A stretch of DNA of 55,429 nucleotides from Spirosoma fluviale (GCA_945868725.1 CAMBMU010000007.1:1-55429); one strand, 5' to 3'. Counted from the first letter of the stretch, positions 19,115 to 28,241 are shown. Program-made: numbers and translations. The notes: generated from the sequence alone by a model not told the origin.

Positions 19115-20123
19115 AGGCTACTTGTTTCGACGGCTGAAGGTAGGTCTTTCGAACCTCCACACCGAGAAAACTAAGGTATTCTGCGACAGTCTCCGTCGGT
19201 ATTTCTTCCATCGGCACATGTCCTGCCGCATCAAAAACAACCAAGTTTGCTCCCGGAATCAATTGCTGCAGCCGCTGCCCTTGGGACAATGGATTCCAGG
19301 TGTCCTTGGCTCCCCAGAGAATGAGTGTTGGCATAGTCAGCCGATCAAACCGTATGGAATTGCTTCTTGGAACGCTCAAACGATCTAAGGTAGCTTTCCG
19401 ATTGCCTTCGCGCAACATCAATTCGTAGTATCGGGTAGTAACTTCGGCCGTCACTTTTGCTTCATCTCCATATACCTGTTTCATGTTGAGTTCAAAAAGA
19501 AATTTTGGGGTACAGTAAAGCAGTAATTTTGAAAATATGGGATGCCTTGCGAACTGAACAATCCATGCACCTCCAGAACTTGTTTTCTTTTGAGCACTGG
19601 AATCTGCCGATTTCCGTTCAGGTGCAGTTGCGCCCACTGCATCTATCAGATTGAGCGAAAGTACCTGTTCCGGATGATCTGAAGCCAACTGCAAAGCGAC
19701 TCCTCCACCCATGGAATTGCCTGCCAAGTGGTATTTGGGTAGATTTAATTTTTGAGCCAATCCATAAACTAACTGACTGTAATCTTTTGTGGAGTAACGC
19801 TTTAAAGAATCTGGACCCGTAAGTCCATGTCCTGGAAAATCTAAAGAAATGGTTTGGTAGTAAGGACTCAATTCCTGCTGCCATGGCTCCCAGGTATGTA
19901 AGGAGGCAAAGCTACCGTGGAGTAAAAAAATAGGCTCCCCTTCACCCTTAATTCTCACATGAACACGAATACCGCCTACTTCTATAAATTGAGATTCTGG
20001 GGTAAGGTATTTTGCATTGACTAGGTCAGGGGAAATATCACTACGATACAAGGAAGCAAGAAATAGCACCATTAAGAGTAGTAAAACCCCTAAAACCTTT
20101 CCAATTCTTTTGATCCAATTCAT
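19104..20123 (-). CDS. Membrane-anchored alpha/beta hydrolase
   Basis: A 339-aa hydrolase tethered by an N-terminal membrane helix (~8-26). The fold and catalytic triad are visible: oxyanion-loop LLHGSFAS, nucleophile elbow GNSMGG (Ser137), acid Asp274 in ILWGAKD, and His302 in AAGHVPMEE. The lid is at ~165-250. It most resembles carboxylesterase/lipase-type members, but no substrate can be read. Its 3' end overlaps rmuC, and it is divergent from the NRAMP-like gene across a 74-bp gap. Confidence 0.88.
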   Translation of the reverse strand: MNWIKRIGKVLGVLLLLMVLFLASLYRSDISPDLVNAKYLTPESQFIEVGGIRVHVRIKGEGEPIFLLHGSFASLHTWEPWQQELSPYYQTISLDFPGHGLTGPDSLKRYSTKDYSQLVYGLAQKLNLPKYHLAGNSMGGGVALQLASDHPEQVLSLNLIDAVGATAPERKSADSSAQKKTSSGGAWIVQFARHPIFSKLLLYCTPKFLFELNMKQVYGDEAKVTAEVTTRYYELMLREGNRKATLDRLSVPRSNSIRFDRLTMPTLILWGAKDTWNPLSQGQRLQQLIPGANLVVFDAAGHVPMEEIPTETVAEYLSFLGVEVRKTYLQPSKQVAYAN

Positions 20124-20197
20124 TTGATTTTTTGAAAGTATAATTCAAAACCTACAAAAATTCTTTTCAATTACCTATTTTCCGAAAAATTCCCAAG

Positions 20198-21424
20198 GTG
20201 AACCTAAAAAAACTCATTTCATCCATCGGCCCAGGCCCCTTGATCACAGCAGCCTTCATTGGTCCAGGAACGGTCACGGTTTGCACCCTAGCAGGCATCC
20301 AATTTGACTATACCCTACTTTGGGCATTGGCTTTAAGCATCGTCGCGACGATTTTTCTTCAAGAGCTCTCAGGAAAAATTGGAATCGTTACCCGTATGGA
20401 TCTCAGCCAGTTACTACGGAGACCATCCAATAACCCGATCTGGAGATTTCTACTCATGGGGCTCATTTTGATAGCGATAGGCTTAGGCAATGCAGCGTAC
20501 CAAAGTGGCAATATTACGGGTGCTTATCTTGGTTTGGAGATCTTTTTGGAGCTACCCACCTGGAGCTTAGGCCCTTTTCAAGTGCAATCGGGAAATTTAC
20601 TGATAGGGCTTTTAGCAACACTTCTTTTATGGACTGGAAATTACAAACGTCTAGAAATGGTCTTGGTGGGTTTGGTGCTCCTCATGTCCATCGCTTTTCT
20701 GGTTGCTGCAGCATTGACAAAGCCTGCCATCACTCCAATGCTCCAAGGGTTTGTTCCTCAATTTTCTACCGATAGACTTCCTACCATCGTAGCGCTTATC
20801 GGTACTACAGTCGTTCCGTACAACTTATTTCTTTACGCCAGCTTGGTCCAAAAGCAATGGACAACTGAAAAGGACCTGCCTGTAATGAAGCGGGACATTT
20901 GGATTTCAATTCTTTTGGGAGGCTTGGTATCCATGGCCATCTTGGTTGCAGGTGTGGCAAATCCAGCAAGTAACTTGGAAACGGCTCAGGATATTGCCAA
21001 AGGCCTTACGGGAGTTTTTGGAATTTTTGGCACCTACCTGATGGGCTTTGGCTTATTGGCGGCAGGCATGACTTCTGCACTGACGGCTCCACTTGCAGGT
21101 GGATTGGTGATTTGCGGAATATTGGGATGGAACCAACAGATGCAATCCCTACCTATGCGTTTCAGTATGGGAATAATTCTTCTACTCGGAATTATTTTCT
21201 CTTCCTTGGGAATAAAACCTGTAACCTTAATCACCTTAGCGCAGCTTGCCAATGGCGTGCTTTTACCCCTTATCAGCGGTTGGCTAGTATGGATTTGTAC
21301 CAAAAAAGAGATTTTGGGGGTACATGCGCTAGGTACTAAAGGGGTGATTTTTGGTGGTCTTATTTGGTTGATAACTCTCCTTCTTGGGATCAAAAGCCTG
21401 GGAGCTGTTTTTGGATGGTTTTAA
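20198..21424 (+). CDS. NRAMP-family transporter lacking canonical metal-binding residues
   Basis: A 408-aa polytopic inner-membrane protein (about 11 helices) beginning at a GTG. The overall NRAMP pattern is clear, but the two metal-site motifs are changed. In helix 1 the DPGN motif reads GPGT (residues 22-25), losing the Asp and Asn ligands. In helix 6 the MPHN motif reads VPYN (206-209), losing the Met ligand and the His. This resembles divergent NRAMP branches (NRAMP-related magnesium transporters and uncharacterised bacterial clades) more than Mn/Fe carriers such as MntH. The window also holds an MgtE magnesium channel, so magnesium is possible but unproven. Single gene; no DtxR-type palindrome upstream. 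Confidence 0.85.
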   Translation: MNLKKLISSIGPGPLITAAFIGPGTVTVCTLAGIQFDYTLLWALALSIVATIFLQELSGKIGIVTRMDLSQLLRRPSNNPIWRFLLMGLILIAIGLGNAAYQSGNITGAYLGLEIFLELPTWSLGPFQVQSGNLLIGLLATLLLWTGNYKRLEMVLVGLVLLMSIAFLVAAALTKPAITPMLQGFVPQFSTDRLPTIVALIGTTVVPYNLFLYASLVQKQWTTEKDLPVMKRDIWISILLGGLVSMAILVAGVANPASNLETAQDIAKGLTGVFGIFGTYLMGFGLLAAGMTSALTAPLAGGLVICGILGWNQQMQSLPMRFSMGIILLLGIIFSSLGIKPVTLITLAQLANGVLLPLISGWLVWICTKKEILGVHALGTKGVIFGGLIWLITLLLGIKSLGAVFGWF

Positions 21425-21522
21425 AGAGAATACGATTACAAAAAAATAGCTTTGAATTGACTCAAAATTCCCGAACTTATTCATTCAATTAACACCCAAC
21501 CCATCACAAACCTGAAATACTG

Positions 21523-22275
21523 ATGAAAGTCCAGTTTCAATCTATCCTAGTGCTACTCCTGGTAATACTTACCTGTGCCAGTAGTTTTGGCCAGCAAAAA
21601 TCATACTTAGGAACTCCCCCTCCTGCAGGAGCCAAGCTCTATTTGGATGGAAGCAATGCCTCTTTACAACAAAATTGGACCTATTGGAATGGCCCACGAT
21701 TGGCGGCAACTCCACCTATCAAATGGCCAGAAATGACGGATCCAGTAGAAGGAAAAAAGACGATTTCTAGCAACGACCCCGCAGGTGCTGGGGGCAAATA
21801 CGGTGCGGCTGATATTGTAACCAAGGATGAATTCCGAGATTTTGAGGCCCATGTGGAGTTTCTCATTCTGAAAGAAGGCGGCAATAGCGGCGTCTACTTA
21901 CAAAATCGCTATGAAATGCAAGTTTTAGATGGAGATTATAGTCTTCATGGTATGGCCGCCGTTATCAACGAAACGCTCCCCACCAAGCAAGCCTACACAG
22001 GCATTGGTACTTGGAATGCCTACGACATACATTTTACAGCAGCAAGATTTAGTGCCGGTAAATTGGTGGAAAAAGCAAAAGTAACCCTGTATTTCAATGG
22101 AGTTAAAGTTCACGATCAGGTCTCCATACAACAAGTTTGGGGTGGCCCAAATTCTGGTATCGACGGAGGAAATGACGGAGGAAAGGGCATCACTGATCGT
22201 CCGGGAGGCCTAAAATTACAGGCTGAAGGGCATGATGTGCTTTACAGAAACATTTGGATTAAGCCTTTGAACTAG
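21523..22275 (+). CDS. Secreted DUF1080 (3-keto-disaccharide hydrolase-like) protein
   Basis: A 250-aa exported protein with a signal peptide (residues 1-23, ending SSFG/Q) and one DUF1080 beta-jelly-roll domain. Typical marks are DFEAHVEFLI, GNSGVYLQNRYEMQVLD in two pieces (~122-138), and the closing GLKLQAEGHDVLYRNIWIKPL. The family includes glycan-active 3-keto-glycoside hydrolases and sugar-binding lectin-like proteins, and is abundant in Bacteroidota. It ends 16 bp from the convergent HIT gene. No other sugar genes are nearby, so the substrate is unknown. Confidence 0.88.
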   Translation: MKVQFQSILVLLLVILTCASSFGQQKSYLGTPPPAGAKLYLDGSNASLQQNWTYWNGPRLAATPPIKWPEMTDPVEGKKTISSNDPAGAGGKYGAADIVTKDEFRDFEAHVEFLILKEGGNSGVYLQNRYEMQVLDGDYSLHGMAAVINETLPTKQAYTGIGTWNAYDIHFTAARFSAGKLVEKAKVTLYFNGVKVHDQVSIQQVWGGPNSGIDGGNDGGKGITDRPGGLKLQAEGHDVLYRNIWIKPLN

Positions 22276-22291
22276 GCCAAATCAACCCTTT

Positions 22292-22684
22292 TTAAAATCC
22301 TTGGCGTATTAAGGTGGCGGTATCTGCTAGCTCCTGTTGGGTCAACTTCAATTTTGGGCGGGTGAAATTGATGTCATCCACTGTTCGGAGGGGAACTAGG
22401 TGAATGTGCACGTGGGGAACTTCCAAGCCAATCACTGCCATACCAATACGTGAACAAGTCAAGGTCTTGTCCATGGCTTTGGCTACTTTCTGTGCAAACA
22501 GATGAAGGGCCGACAATTCACCCGGCTCGAGATCAAAAATATAGGATACCTCGCGCTTGGGAACTACCAGCACATGTCCCTTTACCAAGGGCATGATGTC
22601 CAAAAAAGCAATGAAGTGCTCGTCTTCAGCTAAAATTTCAGCTGGAAGTTCTCGGGCAATGATTCTTGAAAATAAACTAGCCAT
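22292..22684 (-). CDS. HIT-family nucleotide-binding protein
   Basis: A 130-aa histidine-triad hydrolase/transferase. The triad HVHIHLV (about residues 96-102) and the upstream GHVLVVPKREV segment are present. The start at 22684 (MASLFSRII) fits the family length; the frame continues upstream into greA, which would add 47 unrelated residues. It probably hydrolyses nucleoside phosphoramidates or dinucleotides. It follows greA by 43 bp on the same strand, a conserved arrangement in Bacteroidota, and so is likely co-transcribed with it. Confidence 0.9.
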   Translation of the reverse strand: MASLFSRIIARELPAEILAEDEHFIAFLDIMPLVKGHVLVVPKREVSYIFDLEPGELSALHLFAQKVAKAMDKTLTCSRIGMAVIGLEVPHVHIHLVPLRTVDDINFTRPKLKLTQQELADTATLIRQGF

Positions 22685-22727
22685 AGATAGGAATAAAGAA
22701 AAAGCGAACCTTAAATCGGGACCCGTA

Positions 22728-23201
22728 TTAAAAAGAAATATCCAAGATTTCAAATTGCAGCGTCCCTGCAGGAGCATTGATTTCAGCGATGTCACCGACT
22801 GCTTTACCCGCCAAGCCCTTGCCAAAAGGAGATGCTAGGGATATTTTCCCAGCCTTGAGATCCGCCTCTTCCTCAGATACGAGGGTGTAGGTAACTGTCA
22901 TGCCATTCTTGACATTCTTAATTTTTACGGTACATAGGATTCCAACTTTGGAAGTGTCCATTTTGCTATTGTCAAATACACGCGCATTGCCAACTACTTC
23001 TTCCAACTTCGCGATTTTGAGTTCCAAAAGTCCTTGTGCGTCTTTTGCAGCATCGTATTCCGCATTTTCGCTCAAATCCCCCTTGTCTCGGGCTTCAGCA
23101 ATCTGATGGGCAATATCTATTCTCCCTTTTGTCTTCAACGCGTGAAGCTCATCTTTCAATTTCTTAAGTCCCTCTTCGGTGTAATACTGTACTTTTGACA
23201 T
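22728..23201 (-). CDS. greA: Transcription elongation factor GreA
   Basis: A 157-aa factor with an N-terminal coiled coil whose tip carries the acidic GDLSENAEYDAAK motif (~40-52), and a C-terminal FKBP-like domain with SPFGKGLAGKAVGD (~123-136). It enters the secondary channel of RNA polymerase and stimulates transcript cleavage to rescue backtracked complexes. Length is standard. A strong hairpin lies 33 bp upstream of its start codon. Confidence 0.95.
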   Translation of the reverse strand: MSKVQYYTEEGLKKLKDELHALKTKGRIDIAHQIAEARDKGDLSENAEYDAAKDAQGLLELKIAKLEEVVGNARVFDNSKMDTSKVGILCTVKIKNVKNGMTVTYTLVSEEEADLKAGKISLASPFGKGLAGKAVGDIAEINAPAGTLQFEILDISF

Positions 23202-23227
23202 AGCTTATAAATTTTCAAAAGGCTCAA

Positions 23228-23265
23228 AAAACAAAGTAACGGTCACCTTTTGGTGACCGTTACTT
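23228..23265 (-). terminator. Strong hairpin with T-run between the dehydrogenase gene and greA
   Basis: A perfect 14-bp inverted repeat: 23234-23247 pairs with 23252-23265 across a TTTT loop, with core GGTCACC/GGTGACC. Read on the minus strand it is followed by TTGTTTTTT, giving a rho-independent terminator 70 bp after the 2-hydroxyacid dehydrogenase stop. Since only 33 bp remain before greA, it could instead lie in the greA leader. Confidence 0.8.
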
Positions 23266-23334
23266 CCTGTTGCCTTTATATACCTCACAAAGATAGAAAA
23301 GCATTTTCACAAAGCAAGTGCCTTCCCTTCTTCC

Positions 23335-24288
23335 TTAATTGATGAAATTATTGAGTTGCTTGCCGAAAGTTTGAAGAATCTGTTTTACAAGAACTTCATT
23401 TATTTTTTGATAGGATTCTACTGTCCAGCCGGCTACATGAGGCGTAAATAGTACATTTTCTCGTTTGGCAAGCAAATCAAATTGAAGCTTTTGATCAGGA
23501 CTGAAGCGCTCAAATTTTTCATTCTCCAATACATCCAAGACCAGTCCTTTCAGAATGCCCAAATCTAGGGCTTGATTGAGGGTTTCCATTCGGATGACCT
23601 CTCCCCTAGCTGTATTGATCAACCAGAAGGGTTTAGCAAAACTTTTCAGCTCTTCAATCGTAAAAAAATCTCGGGTTTCAGGAGTTAAGGGGACATGGAT
23701 AGTCAGTACATCTGCCTCTTTTTTTAGTGTATCCCAAGTCACTTCCTGAACCCCCTTTTTTCCAAAATCTTTTTTGTATTTATCGTAGGCTAAGACCTTT
23801 ACTCCAAACCCTTTCAATCGCTTGGAAAATGCTTTGCCCATATTTCCAAACCCGAAAATACCGACTGTTTTCCCTTTCAATTCAACTCCGCGATTCCCTT
23901 CTCTATCCCAAATTCCTTTTTTTACCTGAGTATCTGCTTGGTTTAAGTGATTGAATAGCGCCAATAATCCTCCAATTGCATGTTCAGCTACCGCATCTCG
24001 ATTGCCTTTGGCCGCATGAAAAAGTGCAACTCCCCGCTCTTCTAAATAATCGAGATCCAACTGGTCTAAACCCGCTCCTGCCCTTCCGATAAATTGAAGT
24101 CGAGTAGCCCGCTCGAGTAGCTCACGATCCAGTGGTGTTTTTGATCGAATAATAATTCCTTCATAGGAACTGATTTGTTCAAAAATCTCTTCTCGAGTAA
24201 TCTTTGGTGCATAGGTTACCTCAAATCCATACTTTCCCAAAAGCCCAAGGATACTCTCATGCATTAGGTCCACAATCAGCACCTTCAT
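23335..24288 (-). CDS. D-2-hydroxyacid dehydrogenase (phosphoglycerate dehydrogenase-like)
   Basis: A 317-aa NAD-dependent enzyme with the Rossmann motif GFGNMG (146-151) and catalytic residues Arg228 (NTARGE), Glu257 and His284 (TPHVAGW). The arrangement fits 3-phosphoglycerate dehydrogenase (first step of serine synthesis) or a related 2-hydroxyacid dehydrogenase. No ACT domain is present; many bacterial SerA enzymes have one. Its start lies 2 bp after the mgtE stop, so rsmA, mgtE and this gene form one minus-strand operon ending at the hairpin. Confidence 0.85.
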   Translation of the reverse strand: MKVLIVDLMHESILGLLGKYGFEVTYAPKITREEIFEQISSYEGIIIRSKTPLDRELLERATRLQFIGRAGAGLDQLDLDYLEERGVALFHAAKGNRDAVAEHAIGGLLALFNHLNQADTQVKKGIWDREGNRGVELKGKTVGIFGFGNMGKAFSKRLKGFGVKVLAYDKYKKDFGKKGVQEVTWDTLKKEADVLTIHVPLTPETRDFFTIEELKSFAKPFWLINTARGEVIRMETLNQALDLGILKGLVLDVLENEKFERFSPDQKLQFDLLAKRENVLFTPHVAGWTVESYQKINEVLVKQILQTFGKQLNNFIN

Positions 24289-24290
24289 GC

Positions 24291-25658
24291 TTAGAGATTT
24301 AACAACAACATGGCTACACCAAAATACACAGCCAAACCAAGTAAGTCATTGGTTGTGGTGATAAATGGACCAGATGCAATGGCTGGATTGATGCCGAAAT
24401 GATGCAAAACCAAAGGGGTAACCGTGCCCATAAAAGAAGACAAAAGCACCACGCAAAATAGAGCCACCCCTACTGTAATACCAAATAAAGGTTCGAAACC
24501 ATATAAATATGCGACGACAAGGAAGACAAAAACTCCGAGCACAAAACCATTGAGTAAGGCTACCAAAAAACCTTTGAAAAATCGTTGCCATGGTGTGTCG
24601 TCAAAGGCAGATTTCGAAGCGAGGGACTGCACAATCAGAGAGGATGCTTGAATCCCTACATTGCCACCCGTTGCAGCGACCAAAGGAATGAAAGATGCCA
24701 ATGCCAAGTATTTCGAAAGTCCTCCTTCAAAAAAGCCAATCAGTTTGGCTCCCATCAACCCTCCTATAACGCCAATCAACAGCCAGGGTAATCGAGCTTT
24801 TGAAATGGTGAATACCGAATCCGATTCTTCAATATCAGCCGAAACACCGGCCATGGCTTGCATATCTTCCTCTGCTTCTTCTTGAACTACGTCCAAAATA
24901 TCATCTACTGTGATTCGGCCTACCAACTTGTTTTTGGCATTGACTACGGGCACAGATTCCAAGTCATACTTTCGCATCAGGGACGCTACTTCCTCTTGGT
25001 CCATATACACAGGAACCGAGATCACCTCATCCTCCATGATGCTTTCAATGGTGGTTTCTGAAGCAGAAAGAATGATTTTTTTGAGCGAAACCCGACCCAA
25101 CAGCTGCTGTTTGTTATTGACTACATAAATGGAGTAGAATTTCTCCACATTTTCTGCCTGTCTCCGGATTTCATTGATGGTCTGTACTACGTTCCAATTT
25201 TTGTTGGCCCGTATAAATTCTTTTGCCATAATTCCCCCAGCCGTATCTTCTTCATAGCGAAGCAATTCCAATATTTGCTCCAGCTTGATTCGATCGTCTA
25301 TTTCAGAAATTATTTCTTCCCGTTCCTTATCAGAAAAGAAACTGATAATATCAGCTCCATCATCAGAGTCCATCAGCTGGATCCAAGATGCAATTTCTTT
25401 TATTTCTACCTCTTGAAGCACTTTTTCAAGGGTATTATCGTAAAGTTCAATCAAAATATCCGCTGCCAATTGACCTTCCACAAGTCGCAGCACATAGATG
25501 GATTCAGCAGTGTCCAGTTCATCCAAAATAGCGGCAATATCCGCCACATTGACCCCCGCTAAAGAATCGAGAATGTAGGTCGTTTCCTCGGCAGCAATCC
25601 CCGATTGGAGACGCTCCAAGTATTCTTTCGAAAGCTCAAATTTTTTAATTTGCTCCAC
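24291..25658 (-). CDS. mgtE: Magnesium transporter MgtE
   Basis: A 455-aa Mg2+ channel. The N-terminal superhelical domain (~15-130) and CBS pair (~135-255, with acidic Mg-sensing residues such as EEAEEDMQ just after it) sense cytosolic Mg2+ and gate the pore. The C-terminal domain has five hydrophobic helices (~285-455), including the GGNVGIQASSLIVQ segment (~338-351) that lines the pore in MgtE. The start is a GTG at 25658, overlapping the rsmA 3' end by 14 bp, which suggests translational coupling. Confidence 0.95.
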   Translation of the reverse strand: MEQIKKFELSKEYLERLQSGIAAEETTYILDSLAGVNVADIAAILDELDTAESIYVLRLVEGQLAADILIELYDNTLEKVLQEVEIKEIASWIQLMDSDDGADIISFFSDKEREEIISEIDDRIKLEQILELLRYEEDTAGGIMAKEFIRANKNWNVVQTINEIRRQAENVEKFYSIYVVNNKQQLLGRVSLKKIILSASETTIESIMEDEVISVPVYMDQEEVASLMRKYDLESVPVVNAKNKLVGRITVDDILDVVQEEAEEDMQAMAGVSADIEESDSVFTISKARLPWLLIGVIGGLMGAKLIGFFEGGLSKYLALASFIPLVAATGGNVGIQASSLIVQSLASKSAFDDTPWQRFFKGFLVALLNGFVLGVFVFLVVAYLYGFEPLFGITVGVALFCVVLLSSFMGTVTPLVLHHFGINPAIASGPFITTTNDLLGLAVYFGVAMLLLNL

Positions 25659-26430
25659 GCCCTTTTTCGATTTGTTGTGTCAAAAATACAAAATCAGCCA
25701 CATCCAATTGCTCTGCTCGCTTATCTAAAATCGGATTAGCCTTAAACTCTTCTGTAAGTTGGAATGATTTTAGAGAATTTCGAAGGGTTTTCCGTCGATT
25801 TCCAAATCCACCCTTTACCACCTGAAAGAAAAGTTTCTCATTGCAGTCCAGGTGCTGCACTTGATTTCTTTTGAGGCGAATGACTCCAGAATTTACCTTC
25901 GGAGGTGGATTAAAGACCCCTGGAGGAACCGAAAATAGGTATTCAATGTCGTACCAAGCCTGAAGTAAAACCGAAAGAATGCCATATTCCTTACTTCCTT
26001 TTGGAGAGGCAATTCGTCTCGCGACTTCTTTTTGGAGCATGCATACTACCTCTGTCACTTGGTTTTTGTTTTCTAAAACTTTAAAGAAGATTTGAGAAGA
26101 AATATTGTATGGAAAATTGCCTGCTACCGCTATCGGAACTTGAAAAGCACTTGACAAGTCAAACTTTAAAAAATCGCCTTCAATAATTCGATTTTGTAAG
26201 TCCGGATACTTCTGATTTAAGTAGGCAATACTCTCCCGATCAATCTCAATCAGATGCACGTCTAAGCTGCCCTTTACCAAAAAATCAGTCAAAACCCCCA
26301 TCCCCGGACCTATTTCGAGCACTTGCTTTACACCCATGTGGCCATCTACCGCCTCAGCAATTCGTGCTGCGATGCTCAGATCAATCAAAAAATGCTGACC
26401 GAGATGCTTTTTAGGTTTGACCTTTTCCAT
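25645..26430 (-). CDS. rsmA: 16S rRNA (adenine1518-N6/adenine1519-N6)-dimethyltransferase
   Basis: A 261-aa enzyme (KsgA) that makes the two m6,2A residues near the 3' end of 16S rRNA, a late small-subunit assembly step. Motifs: KKHLGQHFL at the N-terminus, VLEIGPGMGVLTD (SAM motif I, ~40-52), and the NFPYNISSQIF target-base motif (~108-118). The start at 26430 (MEKVKPKKHLGQ) is chosen because the family begins just before the LGQHFL motif; a longer frame would reach 26496 and collide with the divergent pdxA promoter region. First gene of the rsmA-mgtE-dehydrogenase operon. Confidence 0.95.
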   Translation of the reverse strand: MEKVKPKKHLGQHFLIDLSIAARIAEAVDGHMGVKQVLEIGPGMGVLTDFLVKGSLDVHLIEIDRESIAYLNQKYPDLQNRIIEGDFLKFDLSSAFQVPIAVAGNFPYNISSQIFFKVLENKNQVTEVVCMLQKEVARRIASPKGSKEYGILSVLLQAWYDIEYLFSVPPGVFNPPPKVNSGVIRLKRNQVQHLDCNEKLFFQVVKGGFGNRRKTLRNSLKSFQLTEEFKANPILDKRAEQLDVADFVFLTQQIEKGRGAN

Positions 26431-26532
26431 CGTAACCCTCTGGTTTTTTTTTGTAAATTGCCAACTCAAAATTAAGGGATTATTCCCAGATGGCACGAAA
26501 ATTTGTTTTGCGCCTCTGTACTACTTAACGCC

Positions 26533-27549
26533 ATGCAACTAAAGAAACATAAACCCATCCTTGGAATTAGTATCGGAGATATCAATGGGATTGGACCAGA
26601 GGTAATCCTGAAATCACTAGCTGATTCACGCGTTTTCAGCAACTTTACTCCGCTGATCTATGGGCATGGCAAAGCCTTGTCTCACTATAAAAAATTATTG
26701 AACCTCGAAGAATTTTACTTTACTCAGGTTCGAAACCATGAGGAAATCCAACACCGCAAAGTGAATCTAATCAACTGCCTAGAGGAATGTCCTGAAGTCA
26801 TTCCAGGGGTAGAATCGCAGGAGGCAGGAAAACTAGCGCTTGCGTCATTTGCAGCAGCAGTGGAGGATTTGAAGTCTGGAAAAATTCAGGGATTAGTTAC
26901 GGCACCCCTGTCAAAAAGTAATATCAACTCAGCCGCAGTCCCTTTTGTGGGGCATACCGAATATTTAATTGAGGCCACTGGAAGTTCTTCTGGACTAATG
27001 ATGCTAGTGGGTGAAGACCTACGAGTAGGCTTAGTTACAGGCCATATCCCCTTGTCGCAAGTTGCTGCTGCTGTAACCAAAGAAAAAGTAATCGAGAAAA
27101 CTAAGATTTTCATCAAGAGCCTAGAGCAGGATTTTGGCATCAATAAACCAAAAATTGCCATCCTAGGCTTAAATCCACATGCTGGTGAAGATGGGCTATT
27201 GGGCACAGAGGAAGAAACAATTCTCAAGCCAGCCATTCAAGAATTGAAAGACGCCAAACATTACGTTTTCGGCCCCTACCCCGCAGATGGCTTTTTTGGC
27301 ATGATGCACCAGCAGAAGTTTGACGGGGTGCTCGCCCTTTACCACGATCAAGGACTTATCCCTTTCAAATCCATTGCATTTAGTAGCGGAGTCAACTTTA
27401 CTGCAGGACTTTCAGTGGTGCGGACTTCTCCAGATCATGGCACAGCTTATGCTATTGCAGGAAAAAATATTGCGGATTGCTCCTCCATGAGAGCCGCACT
27501 ATTCCTTGCATCTGATATTGTCGAACGGCGTTCACCAAGCACAGAATAG
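26533..27549 (+). CDS. pdxA: 4-hydroxythreonine-4-phosphate dehydrogenase
   Basis: A 338-aa enzyme of the DXP-dependent pyridoxal-phosphate pathway that oxidises 4-phosphohydroxy-L-threonine. Markers are GISIGDINGIGPEV at the N-terminus, GHTEYL (~137-142), and the metal-binding histidines in LNPHAGEDG and ALYHDQGLIPFK. The ATG at 26533 is preferred over the in-frame upstream codon at 26503 because the homologous region starts just after it. Divergent from rsmA with about 100 bp between starts. Confidence 0.93.
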   Translation: MQLKKHKPILGISIGDINGIGPEVILKSLADSRVFSNFTPLIYGHGKALSHYKKLLNLEEFYFTQVRNHEEIQHRKVNLINCLEECPEVIPGVESQEAGKLALASFAAAVEDLKSGKIQGLVTAPLSKSNINSAAVPFVGHTEYLIEATGSSSGLMMLVGEDLRVGLVTGHIPLSQVAAAVTKEKVIEKTKIFIKSLEQDFGINKPKIAILGLNPHAGEDGLLGTEEETILKPAIQELKDAKHYVFGPYPADGFFGMMHQQKFDGVLALYHDQGLIPFKSIAFSSGVNFTAGLSVVRTSPDHGTAYAIAGKNIADCSSMRAALFLASDIVERRSPSTE

Positions 27550-27623
27550 CGCTAAAAAGTAAAAAAGATCGATGAAGCCGAATTATATTTCAATTTCTGT
27601 TTCACTGATGATAAATTATTACC

Positions 27624-27631
27624 TAAATTTG
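27624..27631 (+). promoter_or_regulatory. Predicted -7 element for yceD-rpmF
   Basis: TAAATTTG matches the Bacteroidota -7 consensus TANNTTTG exactly. Only a weak -33 candidate (TTTC at 27600-27603) is present 20 bp upstream. The GTG start of the yceD gene is 26 bp further on. Confidence 0.4.
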
Positions 27632-27656
27632 CGGACTTAATTCGAAAGGAAGTAAC

Positions 27657-28223
27657 GTGAAGTTTTGGAAAACCTTTGATATTGAAGTCATTAAATTTAA
27701 GGAAGGGCTACACGAAGTAGACTTCCCTATTGGAGATGCTTTCTTTCAGCAGGTAGCCGGAAACGACCTTTTGGAAAAAGGCAACTTAACCGTACGGGTT
27801 AAGGTAGACAAAGGCGCAAATTTGATCGAACTTACCTTCCACATTGATGGAAAGGTGACGCTGGTTTGCGACAGAAGTCTAGAAACATTTGAACATCCCT
27901 TGGATTTCACTGAAAAGATGATTTACAAGTTTGGTTCAGAAGTAAAGGAAATAGATGAGAGCGTCATGATGATTACAAGGGACACCCCTTCCATCAATGT
28001 AGCGCAACTCATCTACGAATTTATTTTACTTGCCTTGCCTATAAAAAAAATTCATCCCGATTACAAAAATGAATTAGATGAAGAGGACAATGAATTGGAA
28101 GGTGGTTTCGTGTACGTAGACGAAGCCTTAACTGATGGTTCATTAGAAGAAACAGAAGAAGAGTCAACTACACCTGTTGATCCCCGTTGGGAGAAACTTG
28201 AAAAATTAAAAAATAAAGAATAA
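27657..28223 (+). CDS. yceD: DUF177/YceD family protein
   Basis: A 188-aa soluble protein starting at GTG. DUF177 signatures are the LTFHIDGKVTLVCDRSLE segment (~residues 60-78), where the usual CxRxL motif is seen, and a strongly acidic C-terminal tail (~140-175). YceD lies upstream of rpmF in most bacteria and in plants is needed for 23S rRNA accumulation. Here it is 18 bp before rpmF, so the pair is an operon. The precise molecular role is not settled. Confidence 0.9.
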   Translation: MKFWKTFDIEVIKFKEGLHEVDFPIGDAFFQQVAGNDLLEKGNLTVRVKVDKGANLIELTFHIDGKVTLVCDRSLETFEHPLDFTEKMIYKFGSEVKEIDESVMMITRDTPSINVAQLIYEFILLALPIKKIHPDYKNELDEEDNELEGGFVYVDEALTDGSLEETEEESTTPVDPRWEKLEKLKNKE

Positions 28224-28241
28224 CCATAAATCACGCATAAA

